Assembly (NCBI RefSeq): GCF_044335535.1
Contig: NZ_JBIQVZ010000001.1
Location: 1,054,001-1,118,000, forward strand
Direction: 5' to 3'
DNA length: 64,000 nt
Origin: Mariniflexile sp044335535
GTDB lineage: Bacteria > Bacteroidota > Bacteroidia > Flavobacteriales > Flavobacteriaceae
The translations under genes and the position numbers were made by a program. Numbering within the stretch: position 1 is the stretch's first letter; the number at the start of each line of letters is the position of its first letter. Shown here piece after piece: positions 7,318 to 15,683 of the stretch. The notes below the pieces were generated by a model. The model was given only the letters and a program-made list of their open reading frames with translations, was not told where the DNA came from and searched no databases.

Positions 7318-9585
7318 TTAAAATTTAAAGGTAACGCCCACTAAAAAGTTGGTAGTTGCTTGCGGGTAGTACACATAGTAACCACCACCATAATCGGCAC
7401 CATTTGAATTGTATTCTACTCCTGCAATATTATTTATAAGACCATTAACTAAAATAGATTTAAAAACAGCTTTGGTCTTAAATTCGTAACTAGCATTAAA
7501 ATCCAATATGCTATATGCTTTTAGACTGGAATCTTCATCTTGAATGTTGTTTAACAACTGTTTCCCTACATATTTATTAATAAGAGAGACTTGCATATTT
7601 TTTATAGGCATATAATTAATTGCAGTACTCGACACAAAATTAGGTGAATAAGCAATATCGGTTTCACCTAAAGGTGTTCCGTTTAAAAACTGATTTTTGT
7701 TTAGGTTTCTATTTCTGCTTACGGTAGCATTAGCTTGTAATGAAATCTGTTTAGAAAACGCAACAACACCGTCTAACTCGACACCAACTCGATAACTTTT
7801 ACCCGCATTGGCTCTAATGGGGTTTCCGACGTCATCTAAAGCTCCTGTTAACACTAACTGATCGTTATATTGCATAAAGTAAGCATTGGCATTACACTTT
7901 ATTTTTTCAGCATGATATCTATAACCTAATTCAAAATCATTAAGCTGCTCTGGCCTTACTTCTGTATTGTTTTCAAAATCTGTTCTACTGGGTTCTCTAT
8001 TCGCTCTAGCATAAGAGGCATATAAGTTATTTGACGCATTCAGGTCAACGCTTATTCCTACTTTAGGATTAAAAAAGTTATAATGTTTATCTATCTCAAA
8101 TAACGAACGTTTGGAGTCAATTCCCGTTGTTTTATAATCGACATATCTGTATTGTATATCTGCATAAGCACTAACCTTTTCGTTTATTTTATAGGTTGCT
8201 TTAGAAAATGCACTAGCGTCCCTTTTTCGTGATTGCCCAAAATAATAACGATAATCGTTTCCAATGCTTGCTGCATATTCTGCCCAAATGATAGTTCCTA
8301 TATGGTCACCTTCGTATAAATTAAAAGAACCACCTGTAATAATATTTAATCTGTCGTTTTTATAATTTAAACTGGCATTTGCCACATAGAAGTTATTATC
8401 TAGTGCTTTTCTACGAATGTAGTCCATACTATCAACGGTATTTCCGTTTACCGTTATAGGATTAAGACCTAAAAATGAAAATTTGGAATCGTCTGAACCA
8501 TATACATTTGTATAATAATAATTGTCTACATATTCTTCATAAAAGCCATATCCTTTAGTATAATTTAACCCCACATTTAAAGATAATTGGTTGTTAAAAC
8601 GCTCATTCCAATGTAACTGGTAATGATCTTGTTTGTAATCATCTACTTGATTGTCATAAAACCCAGTCATATTGCCATCATTATCCATGATAGTACCTGC
8701 CACATTATAAGTTCTATTTGTGTCTATGGTATATATATCTACACCATACCACGCTTGATATGTTTTTTCATGACCGCCAAAAACAAGCGCTTTAATTAAG
8801 GTATTATCGTCTTTATAGGCGCCTTGTAAAAAATATGATTTTAAATCTGAACTGGCTCGGTCTATAAATCCGTCTGATGTAATTTTAGACAAACGTCCAG
8901 AAATTTCAACGTGGTCATCTATCAAGCCTGTACTAAACTTTACATGATGCTTTAAACTATTAAAACTACCATAGCTATTAGATATAGAAGCCGATGCATC
9001 ATCGCTAATAGCATCTGTTAAAATATTAATACTAGCACCAAAAGCGGCAGAACCATTGGTTGATGTTCCAACACCACGTTGTACTTGGATACTTTCTACC
9101 GATGATGATAAATCTTGTAAATTCACCCAAAAAGTGCCTAAACTTTCGGCATCATTATAAGGGATTCCATTAATTGTTACGTTGGTAGATTCTCCACCAA
9201 CACCTCGAATTCTAATGCCACTATATCCTATACCAGCTCCTGCATCACTAGTTGTAACTACTGATGGTAAATAATTTAAAAGCGTTGGAATGTCTTGTCC
9301 TAAATTACGCTTTTCCAACTCTTTTTTGGTAATGTTTGAGTGTGTAATAGGCGATGTGGTATTTACACGAACAGCATTGACTAAAACTTCATCTAATTTT
9401 TCTGTTTTTGTTGAATCTTGCTGAACTTGATTGTCTTGTGCATTAACACTGATTGATAACACGAATACTGCTAAAAAAAGGGACATGTTTTTAGTTTCGC
9501 TGATTTTTTTAAAAAAGTCGAAACTGAATCTCCTTAAAAAGCGATTATAACTTTTTGAAGAAGGTTTAAGAATAGTGGATTTCAT
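7318..9585 (-). CDS. TonB-dependent receptor under TPP-riboswitch control (probable thiamin or precursor uptake)
   Basis: 755 residues. A long basic N-region and a hydrophobic core ending SVNAQ form the signal peptide. The TonB box region and plug follow (LDEVLVNAVRVNTTSPI, GIRIRGVGGESTNVTINGIPYND, IQVQRGVGTSTNGSAAFG). The rest is a 22-strand type barrel ending in VGVTFKF with a terminal Phe. There is no carboxypeptidase-D-like N-terminal domain and no SusD partner. The start could be the internal ATG at 9486, but that would leave a signal without positive charge. The TPP riboswitch in its leader points to thiamin, its phosphates or a precursor as substrate; this is inference from regulation. 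Confidence 0.92.
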   Translation of the reverse strand: MKSTILKPSSKSYNRFLRRFSFDFFKKISETKNMSLFLAVFVLSISVNAQDNQVQQDSTKTEKLDEVLVNAVRVNTTSPITHSNITKKELEKRNLGQDIPTLLNYLPSVVTTSDAGAGIGYSGIRIRGVGGESTNVTINGIPYNDAESLGTFWVNLQDLSSSVESIQVQRGVGTSTNGSAAFGASINILTDAISDDASASISNSYGSFNSLKHHVKFSTGLIDDHVEISGRLSKITSDGFIDRASSDLKSYFLQGAYKDDNTLIKALVFGGHEKTYQAWYGVDIYTIDTNRTYNVAGTIMDNDGNMTGFYDNQVDDYKQDHYQLHWNERFNNQLSLNVGLNYTKGYGFYEEYVDNYYYTNVYGSDDSKFSFLGLNPITVNGNTVDSMDYIRRKALDNNFYVANASLNYKNDRLNIITGGSFNLYEGDHIGTIIWAEYAASIGNDYRYYFGQSRKRDASAFSKATYKINEKVSAYADIQYRYVDYKTTGIDSKRSLFEIDKHYNFFNPKVGISVDLNASNNLYASYARANREPSRTDFENNTEVRPEQLNDFELGYRYHAEKIKCNANAYFMQYNDQLVLTGALDDVGNPIRANAGKSYRVGVELDGVVAFSKQISLQANATVSRNRNLNKNQFLNGTPLGETDIAYSPNFVSSTAINYMPIKNMQVSLINKYVGKQLLNNIQDEDSSLKAYSILDFNASYEFKTKAVFKSILVNGLINNIAGVEYNSNGADYGGGYYVYYPQATTNFLVGVTFKF

Positions 9586-9703
9586 TACGATTATGTTTAT
9601 AATCGAATAAAAAGAGGTAATTATTCTTATGGTTAATAATTATTGTTTTATTGAATCATGCAAAGTAATTACTGTATTTGCTATACTCTGTACTATCAAT
9701 TAA

Positions 9704-9850
9704 ATCCCTAAACAGCATTACCTGTTCTAGGTTCATTGGGTATGATCTCAGCCTTTAGGTAGTTAAAAGTTGAAAAAGTTGAAAGTTAAAAGTCAAAATT
9801 GGTGACTGAAAACTAAAACTGATGACTGCTAACTGAAAAAGCACCCCTTT
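9704..9850 (-). promoter_or_regulatory. TPP riboswitch (THI element)
   Basis: Read on the minus strand, GGGGTGC (9841-9847) is followed by a long variable arm and then AGGCTGAGATCATACCC, ATGAACCTAGAACAGGT, AATGCTG and AGGGA (ending 9705). These are the conserved THI-box blocks in the right order. The variable P3 side arm is about 75 nt and made of low-complexity words (GTTGAAAGTTAAAAG, ACTGAAAACTAAAACTG). It precedes the TonB receptor start by about 120 nt, so TPP should repress the receptor. Confidence 0.93.
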
Positions 9851-9863
9851 TTTGAGAACAATG

Positions 9864-9871
9864 CAAAGGTA
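9864..9871 (-). promoter_or_regulatory. -7 promoter element for the riboswitch transcript
   Basis: TACCTTTG on the minus strand fits TAnnTTTG, and the riboswitch begins about 15 nt downstream. The best upstream TTG is not at the ideal spacing. Confidence 0.5.
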
Positions 9872-9911
9872 ATTATCCATTGACAATTATCGATTATCCA
9901 TTGACAATTAT
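9872..9911. repeat. 19-bp direct repeat (two copies)
   Basis: attatccattgacaattat occurs at 9872-9890 and again at 9893-9911, between the arfB stop and the TonB receptor promoter. Simple duplications of this kind recur in other spacers of this window. Confidence 0.8.
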
Positions 9912-9913
9912 TT

Positions 9914-10321
9914 TTAATCGACGTCTGGTTTTTGCCTATTTACCTTTTTATCAGATAGTTTACGTTTACTTTTTAGCCGTTTCTTTATAACGGCTCTTGG
10001 TATTTTTGTTGGGATTCGCTTCTTTGGAATTATTAAAGCTCTATTTACTAAATCTAAAAAACGTTTAATAACTAGTTCTTTGTTTTTGTGCTGACTTCTA
10101 CTTTCATCACATTGTAGGATTAAAACACCTTCTTTTGTTAATCTGTTTTGAAGTTTATTTGTGAGCCGTTCTTTTAATTCCTCGCTAAAAACCGAGGATT
10201 CAAACAAATTGAAAACAAGTTCAACCTTTGATGATACTTTATTAACGTGTTGGCCACCAGCACCCGAACTTCTTACGGCTTTAAAAGTCAATTCTTGTAA
10301 CAAGGCATCTTCGTTAATCAT
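9914..10321 (-). CDS. arfB: Peptidyl-tRNA hydrolase ArfB (ribosome rescue)
   Basis: 135 residues, the usual ArfB/YaeJ length. The GGQ motif sits in KAVRSSGAGGQHVNKVSSKVE near residue 20 and catalyses release of the peptide from tRNA on stalled ribosomes. A basic C-terminal tail (KKRLKSKRKLSDKKVNRQK) would enter the empty mRNA channel. It follows the DUF4301 gene by 4 bp, so it probably belongs to the pnuC operon and may be the last gene before the TPP-controlled receptor unit. Confidence 0.94.
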   Translation of the reverse strand: MINEDALLQELTFKAVRSSGAGGQHVNKVSSKVELVFNLFESSVFSEELKERLTNKLQNRLTKEGVLILQCDESRSQHKNKELVIKRFLDLVNRALIIPKKRIPTKIPRAVIKKRLKSKRKLSDKKVNRQKPDVD

Positions 10322-10325
10322 TCTT

Positions 10326-11867
10326 TTAAACTTGATGTGCAGGTTTTAATAAATCGTTTACTGTTTTTACGGGGTTGAAAGTCGATAGTGGAATTTCAAC
10401 AAAAATAGAATTCCAATATGCCATACTGCCATTCCACAATCCAGGGAGTTCTAAGGCTTTAATATCTACACCGTTTAGAGATTTCAGGGTTATAAAAGCA
10501 GCATCTGGATCTACATATTTAGTTAAATCGAATTTGTTTCCTTTATAGTCTTTCACAGCGCAAACCAAATCTGTTGGATTGAAATGCGTTGCATTATCTA
10601 CAATATTTTTTTGAGATTGATTTTCAATATCAATTTGGGCAAACTCTACTATTTGCAAAGAAACAGCCCCATTACTGTCCTTCACCCAGAAAGGACCACC
10701 TCCTGGTTCTCCTTCATTTTTAACCATCCCACAGACTCTAATTGGTCTGTTAAGTTTATGGCGCAAGTAGTCTCTTTTTTCTTTTAGAGTGTACATGTTA
10801 TAAGCTTCTTCTAGCTCTACATTAATTCGGTTAATTACAAATAATTCGATGTTATTAACTTCATCTTCCGAAATCTCATCATCTTCCAATTTATTTAAAT
10901 ACTTAAAAGTTTGGGTTTGTATTTGCAGAAGGATGCCTGCCAACATTTTTTTATAATTAGAAACCTCTATGTTTTGTTCTAAAACAACAATGTTGTCGAT
11001 GTTTTTAATGAAAATAAAATCAAAATCGAGCGCATTAAGATTTTCTATTAAAGCGCCATGGCCCGATGGCCTGAACAGCAGTTTATCGTCTTCTGTTCTG
11101 TAAAGTTTATCACTGGATGTTATAGCAATCGTATCAGTAGATTTGTTTTGATACGAGAATGATACATTGAATTTAGTATTGGTTTCTGTTTCAAGAGGCT
11201 CTTTAACCAGTTTCAATTCCTTTTCAAACATCGCTTTATGCACTTCAGAAATTGTAAAGTGTAAATTCGCTTGGTTATTTGATGAAGCATACATGGTAGC
11301 TTCAATTAAATGTTCTTTAAACGCCGTTGAAACATCATTCTTATATTTATGAAACGGCAACAGGCCTTTGGGATAAAAACTGTAATTTAATTGGTTGGCA
11401 TCTAACATTGTTTTTACAAACAAAACATAGTGTTCACCCAATAGTAATGCATCTATATTAGAATTTGCTTGATGCATTTTCTCTTTAGCAATTTCATAAA
11501 AAGGAAGTTTTTCTAACCCTTTTATAAATACCGAAATGGCATTATTTTTTTTTGAATAGGCTTCTATGCTTTGTTGCGCTGTACTAAACTCATTTAAAAA
11601 CTGAAACAAGAATTTGAACATGCGCGTAGCAGCACCAGAAGCTGGTACAAACTTGACAATAGACAATTGGTTACGGTTGTTTTCGAACCTATCTATATAG
11701 CCTTGTTGCTTTTCTGCATCAATTCTTAAAATGCCATTTCCTATGGTAGCTGCTTCAACTAAATCAGAATAAATCATACCAGATTTAATAATCTTTATTT
11801 GGTTGTTCACTTTCTCAACCGTTAGTCCGTGATTTATTATTTGTTGTATATCTTTATCTGAAAACAT
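10326..11867 (-). CDS. DUF4301 family protein
   Basis: 513 residues, cytoplasmic, without signal peptide or membrane helix. Recognisable segments are IVKFVPASGAATRMFKFLF near residue 60, LLFRPSGHGALIENLN near residue 265 and RVCGMVKNEGEPGGGPFWV near residue 375. The glycine-rich loops suggest nucleotide or sugar-phosphate binding, but no function is established that I know of. Its ATG overlaps the stop of the NadR-like gene (tail-to-head overlap at 11867), which implies translational coupling and co-transcription. Confidence 0.85.
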   Translation of the reverse strand: MFSDKDIQQIINHGLTVEKVNNQIKIIKSGMIYSDLVEAATIGNGILRIDAEKQQGYIDRFENNRNQLSIVKFVPASGAATRMFKFLFQFLNEFSTAQQSIEAYSKKNNAISVFIKGLEKLPFYEIAKEKMHQANSNIDALLLGEHYVLFVKTMLDANQLNYSFYPKGLLPFHKYKNDVSTAFKEHLIEATMYASSNNQANLHFTISEVHKAMFEKELKLVKEPLETETNTKFNVSFSYQNKSTDTIAITSSDKLYRTEDDKLLFRPSGHGALIENLNALDFDFIFIKNIDNIVVLEQNIEVSNYKKMLAGILLQIQTQTFKYLNKLEDDEISEDEVNNIELFVINRINVELEEAYNMYTLKEKRDYLRHKLNRPIRVCGMVKNEGEPGGGPFWVKDSNGAVSLQIVEFAQIDIENQSQKNIVDNATHFNPTDLVCAVKDYKGNKFDLTKYVDPDAAFITLKSLNGVDIKALELPGLWNGSMAYWNSIFVEIPLSTFNPVKTVNDLLKPAHQV

Positions 11868-12436
11868 TATTTGTGCTTCTTTAATAAGGTGTCTATGTGT
11901 TTAACAGCAGTTTCTAAACGTTCCTTCATATTTCCCTTAAGCAACACATAAGGGCGCTTATTTACTATCAATGCGTCTTCAAACGCTTTAAACATCTCAG
12001 TCCTCTCTTCTGGTTTGTCTCTTAAATCGTCACCTTCCCAAGGGGTGTCAATATAAGTTAAAAAATATAAATCGTAGGTATTTTGCAAAGCATATTTTTC
12101 AAGAATTGGATCGCAATAACCTAAATAATACGCTTCGGAATACACTTTAGTTTCTAACAAATCGGTATCGCAAATTAAAACAGTATCGGTTTTTTTGGCT
12201 AATTTATTCTCTAACTTAATTTGTCCTTTAGCAATAGGCAATAAATCATCTGGCTCACAGGTTTTACGTTCGTTATTCCATTTATTTTGAAGATACTCAC
12301 GTGCGTATTCGGGCACCCAAACCGAATTGTAATATCTTGCCAATTGCCCAGACAGGGTTGTTTTTCCAGTAGATTCTGGTCCAAATAACACTACTTTGAT
12401 GCAGTTTGAAGGTTCTTGTCGATACTTTTCTTCCAT
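11867..12436 (-). CDS. NadR-like P-loop kinase (probable nicotinamide riboside kinase)
   Basis: About 189 residues. Walker A GPESTGKTT lies near residue 20. The sequence WVPEYAREYLQ, the acidic CDTDLLETKVYSE and a lid-like arginine-rich DDLRDKPEERTEMF follow the kinase half of NadR. The N-terminal helix-turn-helix and adenylyltransferase domains of NadR are absent. I start at the ATG at 12436; the longer frame to 12499 runs through pnuC. The gene overlaps the pnuC tail by 46 bp and so forms a transporter-kinase pair: the kinase would trap the imported vitamin by phosphorylation. Thiamin as substrate is an alternative, given the nearby TPP riboswitch. Confidence 0.82.
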   Translation of the reverse strand: MEEKYRQEPSNCIKVVLFGPESTGKTTLSGQLARYYNSVWVPEYAREYLQNKWNNERKTCEPDDLLPIAKGQIKLENKLAKKTDTVLICDTDLLETKVYSEAYYLGYCDPILEKYALQNTYDLYFLTYIDTPWEGDDLRDKPEERTEMFKAFEDALIVNKRPYVLLKGNMKERLETAVKHIDTLLKKHK

Positions 12437-13029
12437 AAAAAATAAGCTTGAATCGCTAAAATTGTAAAAATAAGATATTGAAACGAAAGCATTCCCCAAC
12501 CTCTATAGGCATAAAGCGGAATGCTAATAATATCTGCTATAATCCAAAGGGTCCAACTTTCAATTTTCTTTTTAGCCATATACCACATTGCCGTAAAAAA
12601 CATGCCTGAAGTAAGCATATCAACATAGTTAGAGATTGTTATTTCTCCACCAAAAATTCTATAAACCAAATATGTAAAACCAATGGTTAAAACAAACAAC
12701 CCAAGCCCAATCATTTTTTCATTGGTATTTGTTCTTGAAATTTTAACTACTTTCTCATTATTTATAGTTCTTGACCAATTCCACCAGCCATAAACGCTCA
12801 TTATGGAAAAGTAAAGATTCATCATCATATCACCATACAGTTTATCTTTTAACAAAAGATAGACAGAAATGATTGTTGCAACTAATCCTGTAGGGTACAC
12901 TAAAATATTTTCTTTTTTAGCGTACCAAACGCTTGCTATACCTGTAACTAAAACAATAGCTTCTAAAATAACGACAAAGGTATCTTTATCTTTATATGTG
13001 TTTAAGAAAAAATCAAAAAACTGATTCAT
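12391..13029 (-). CDS. pnuC: PnuC-family vitamin transporter
   Basis: 212 residues with about seven hydrophobic helices. The PnuC core is seen in NILVYPTGLVATIISVYLLL, MNLYFSIMSVYGWWNWSR and WTLWIIADIISIPLYAYRGW. PnuC proteins bring nicotinamide riboside (PnuC) or thiamin (PnuT) across the inner membrane by facilitated diffusion. The downstream NadR-like kinase favours nicotinamide riboside, and the TPP-controlled receptor nearby favours thiamin. No TPP riboswitch precedes pnuC itself in the 449 bp upstream. Confidence 0.9.
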   Translation of the reverse strand: MNQFFDFFLNTYKDKDTFVVILEAIVLVTGIASVWYAKKENILVYPTGLVATIISVYLLLKDKLYGDMMMNLYFSIMSVYGWWNWSRTINNEKVVKISRTNTNEKMIGLGLFVLTIGFTYLVYRIFGGEITISNYVDMLTSGMFFTAMWYMAKKKIESWTLWIIADIISIPLYAYRGWGMLSFQYLIFTILAIQAYFLWKKSIDKNLQTASK

Positions 13030-13478
13030 TTTAGTATCTATTTGGTGTTACTCGATAATCGAGATTTGAATACTCCTAGGCTTGCCTCAAATTTTTAATC
13101 TTCTTCCTATAAATGCTTCATGGGCTTGCCCTAGGTAGTTGACTATTATCAATTAATTGAGGCCCTAAATATACTTTGTTTTCTTCCAAGAGAAAAATAT
13201 ACATTTCTTTCCAAAGAACTATTATTATGAACTTATTTAAACTTTTTATAATTGGCTAAAAAATTGTGTCCAATATGGATGACTTATTAAACGCAAAAAA
13301 AATCAAAATTTCATAACCAAACTTTTTAATATATGGTTAAAAACAAATACTTACACCTTTATTTTAAATATATTATCTTATAGATTTTAGAAGGCATAAC
13401 AGGATAGAGCAGGACAGCCTCTTTAAATGGAAAGTCTACATTTGTTTATAAGCAATTAACTAAAACCAAACCATTTTT
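13030..13478. other. 449-bp intergenic region with a relic repeat end
   Basis: No gene or RNA was recognised. The divergent promoters of pnuC and the PL11 operon should lie here. Near 13210-13247 the sequence resembles the left arm of the 6539 element (GAACTTATTTAAAC..., GGCTAAAAAATTG) but has no matching right end. Near 13414-13432 a piece reads aggacagcctcttta, a word from another repeat family found at 23.7, 55.2 and 56.5 kb. Confidence 0.5.
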
Positions 13479-15650
13479 ATGACAAAAAAACTACTTAATA
13501 ATATGGTACCAAAAAGAGACTTAGTTGCTTATTTAAAAAACAGCCTACTTGTTTTGGCTTTTATACTAACAACAACACCTGTTATAGCTCAAAAGCAAAT
13601 GGAGAACTTAGATCGTGGTGTATTGGCTGTACGTTCTTCTTCCAATCAAGTATTGGTAAGTTGGCGTATTTTGGGTTCAGAATTCACAAATGCTTCTTAC
13701 AACGTTTACAGAGGCACGACGCTATTAAATACCACACCAATAACTGGTGCAAGTAACTATGTAGATAATACATCTACCAATGGTACCTATAGTGTGTCTG
13801 CCATTATAGACGGTGTTGAACAAGAAGTTTCCCAACCAGTTGATGTTTGGAACAACATCTATAAAAAAATACCTATAAATGCTCCTGCAAGAGGAACAAC
13901 CCCTGACAATGTAAGCTATACCTATGAAGCCAATGATGCTTCTGTTGGAGATTTAGATGGCGATGGCGAATACGAAATCATTTTAAAATGGATGCCCACC
14001 AATTCTAAGGACAATGCACATAGTGGCTACACAGGTAACACCATTTTACAAGGATTGAAAATGGATGGCACTGTTTTATGGACTATAAATTTAGGTAAAA
14101 ACATACGTTCGGGTGCCCATTACACGCAATTTATGGTGTACGATTTAGATGGCGATGGAAAAGCTGAAATTGCTTGCAAAACAGCCGATGGAACCACTGA
14201 TGGTATTGGGGCGGTCTTAGGCGATGCCAATGCCGATTATCGCAATACTAGTGGTTATATTTTATCCGGTCCTGAGTATTTAAGCCTTTTTGATGGAGAA
14301 ACCGGAGCTTTTATTACCACACAAAACTACATACCTGCTAGAGGCAACGTATCTAGTTGGGGTGATAATTACGGAAATAGAGTCGATCGGTTTTTAGCAT
14401 GTGTGGCTTATCTTGATGGTGCAAGACCTAGTTTGGTTTTTGCCAGGGGCTATTATACACGTGTGGTGCTGGCAGCTTTTGATTACAGAGATGGCCAATT
14501 AATAAATCGTTGGATATTTGACACCAATGATGGAGGTGGTAAAGAAGCCGTTTATGGTCAAGGAAACCATAGCATAACTGTAGGCGACGTAGATGGTGAT
14601 GGAAAAGACGAAATTCAATATGGATCTGCCGCCATAGATGATGATGGTACTGTTTTGTATTCTACAGGTTTTGGACATGGAGATGCCAGTCATTTAGGGG
14701 ATTTTGATCCTTCTCGTGATGGTTTGGAATATTTTATGGTTCATGAAGAAGCAAATAGACCCGAAGTACCACAAATAGATTACAGGGACCCTAAAACAGG
14801 TGACGTATTTTGGAGCGTTCCAGGCAGTGGAGATATAGGCAGAGGTGTTATAGCAGATATTGACCCCAATCATTTGGGAGCCGAAATGTGGGCATCAAAT
14901 GGTTCGGGAATACACAACCTTAACGGTACTGTCATTTCAACAACATATCCAACAACGGCAGGCTCTGGATCCACTTTCAACATGCTTGCTTGGTATGACG
15001 GTGACTTATTAAGAGAACTAGTGGATAGAACAGTTATTACCAAGTGGAATGCAACAACAGGTAGCACAGACCGAATTTTAACAGCTTACAATTATGATAA
15101 TGTTTCTGTTGAAAGCAACAATAGTACTAAATCCAATCCGTGTTTAATTGCTGATATATTAGGCGATTGGCGAGAAGAAATCATTTGGAGAAAATCGGAT
15201 AATACAGAACTGGTTGTTTTTTCAACACCCAATCCAACAACCAAACGTATTTTTACCTTAATGCACGACCCTGTATACCGTACCAGTATTGCTTGGCAAA
15301 ACGTAGGTTACAATCAACCTGCACATACAGGTTTCTATTTAGGAGTTGGTATGCCAACACCCACTGTTCCTAATATTTATTTAGCTAATAACACGCTTTC
15401 TATTGAAGATAGCGGTACAAAAAACAGTTCGTCAATAAAAATATATCCAAATCCAACCACTGGTAAATTATATATTTCCAAAGTATATAGTGGCACTATC
15501 GAAGTGTATGATAGTATGGGTAAATCTTTAATTAAAAAAAGTTCCAATACGATTAATAGCATAGACTTAAGCACCTATCCCAAAGGTTTGTATTTAGTAA
15601 AAATAACACAAGAAACCGGGGTAAAGGTATTTAAAACTATATTAAAATAA
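13479..15650 (+). CDS. Rhamnogalacturonan lyase, PL11 family, T9SS-secreted
   Basis: 723 residues. The signal peptide ends PVIAQ (about residue 38). A fibronectin-like N-terminal domain (residues 45-125) precedes an eight-bladed propeller with repeated calcium-binding loops such as DLDGDGEYE, DLDGDGKAEIACKTADG, DVDGDGKDEIQYG and ILGDWREEIIW. The C-terminal 75 residues (KIYPNPTTGKLYI ... KGLYLVKI ... KVFKTILK) are a type A T9SS sorting domain, so it is exported to the surface. PL11 enzymes cut the rhamnose-galacturonate backbone of RG-I pectin by beta-elimination. It is the first gene of a three-gene operon. Confidence 0.93.
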   Translation: MTKKLLNNMVPKRDLVAYLKNSLLVLAFILTTTPVIAQKQMENLDRGVLAVRSSSNQVLVSWRILGSEFTNASYNVYRGTTLLNTTPITGASNYVDNTSTNGTYSVSAIIDGVEQEVSQPVDVWNNIYKKIPINAPARGTTPDNVSYTYEANDASVGDLDGDGEYEIILKWMPTNSKDNAHSGYTGNTILQGLKMDGTVLWTINLGKNIRSGAHYTQFMVYDLDGDGKAEIACKTADGTTDGIGAVLGDANADYRNTSGYILSGPEYLSLFDGETGAFITTQNYIPARGNVSSWGDNYGNRVDRFLACVAYLDGARPSLVFARGYYTRVVLAAFDYRDGQLINRWIFDTNDGGGKEAVYGQGNHSITVGDVDGDGKDEIQYGSAAIDDDGTVLYSTGFGHGDASHLGDFDPSRDGLEYFMVHEEANRPEVPQIDYRDPKTGDVFWSVPGSGDIGRGVIADIDPNHLGAEMWASNGSGIHNLNGTVISTTYPTTAGSGSTFNMLAWYDGDLLRELVDRTVITKWNATTGSTDRILTAYNYDNVSVESNNSTKSNPCLIADILGDWREEIIWRKSDNTELVVFSTPNPTTKRIFTLMHDPVYRTSIAWQNVGYNQPAHTGFYLGVGMPTPTVPNIYLANNTLSIEDSGTKNSSSIKIYPNPTTGKLYISKVYSGTIEVYDSMGKSLIKKSSNTINSIDLSTYPKGLYLVKITQETGVKVFKTILK

Positions 15651-15683
15651 CTTTTCGGATTGAACTCAAACAACATGTTGTAA

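Noticed and set aside
12437..12499. Longer form of the NadR-like kinase
   Set aside because: It would read deeper through pnuC in another frame with no kinase-like residues; the ATG at 12436 gives the normal N-terminus.
13030..13160. TPP riboswitch upstream of pnuC
   Set aside because: Neither GGGGTGC, CTGAGA nor a GAACCTG block is found on the relevant strand.
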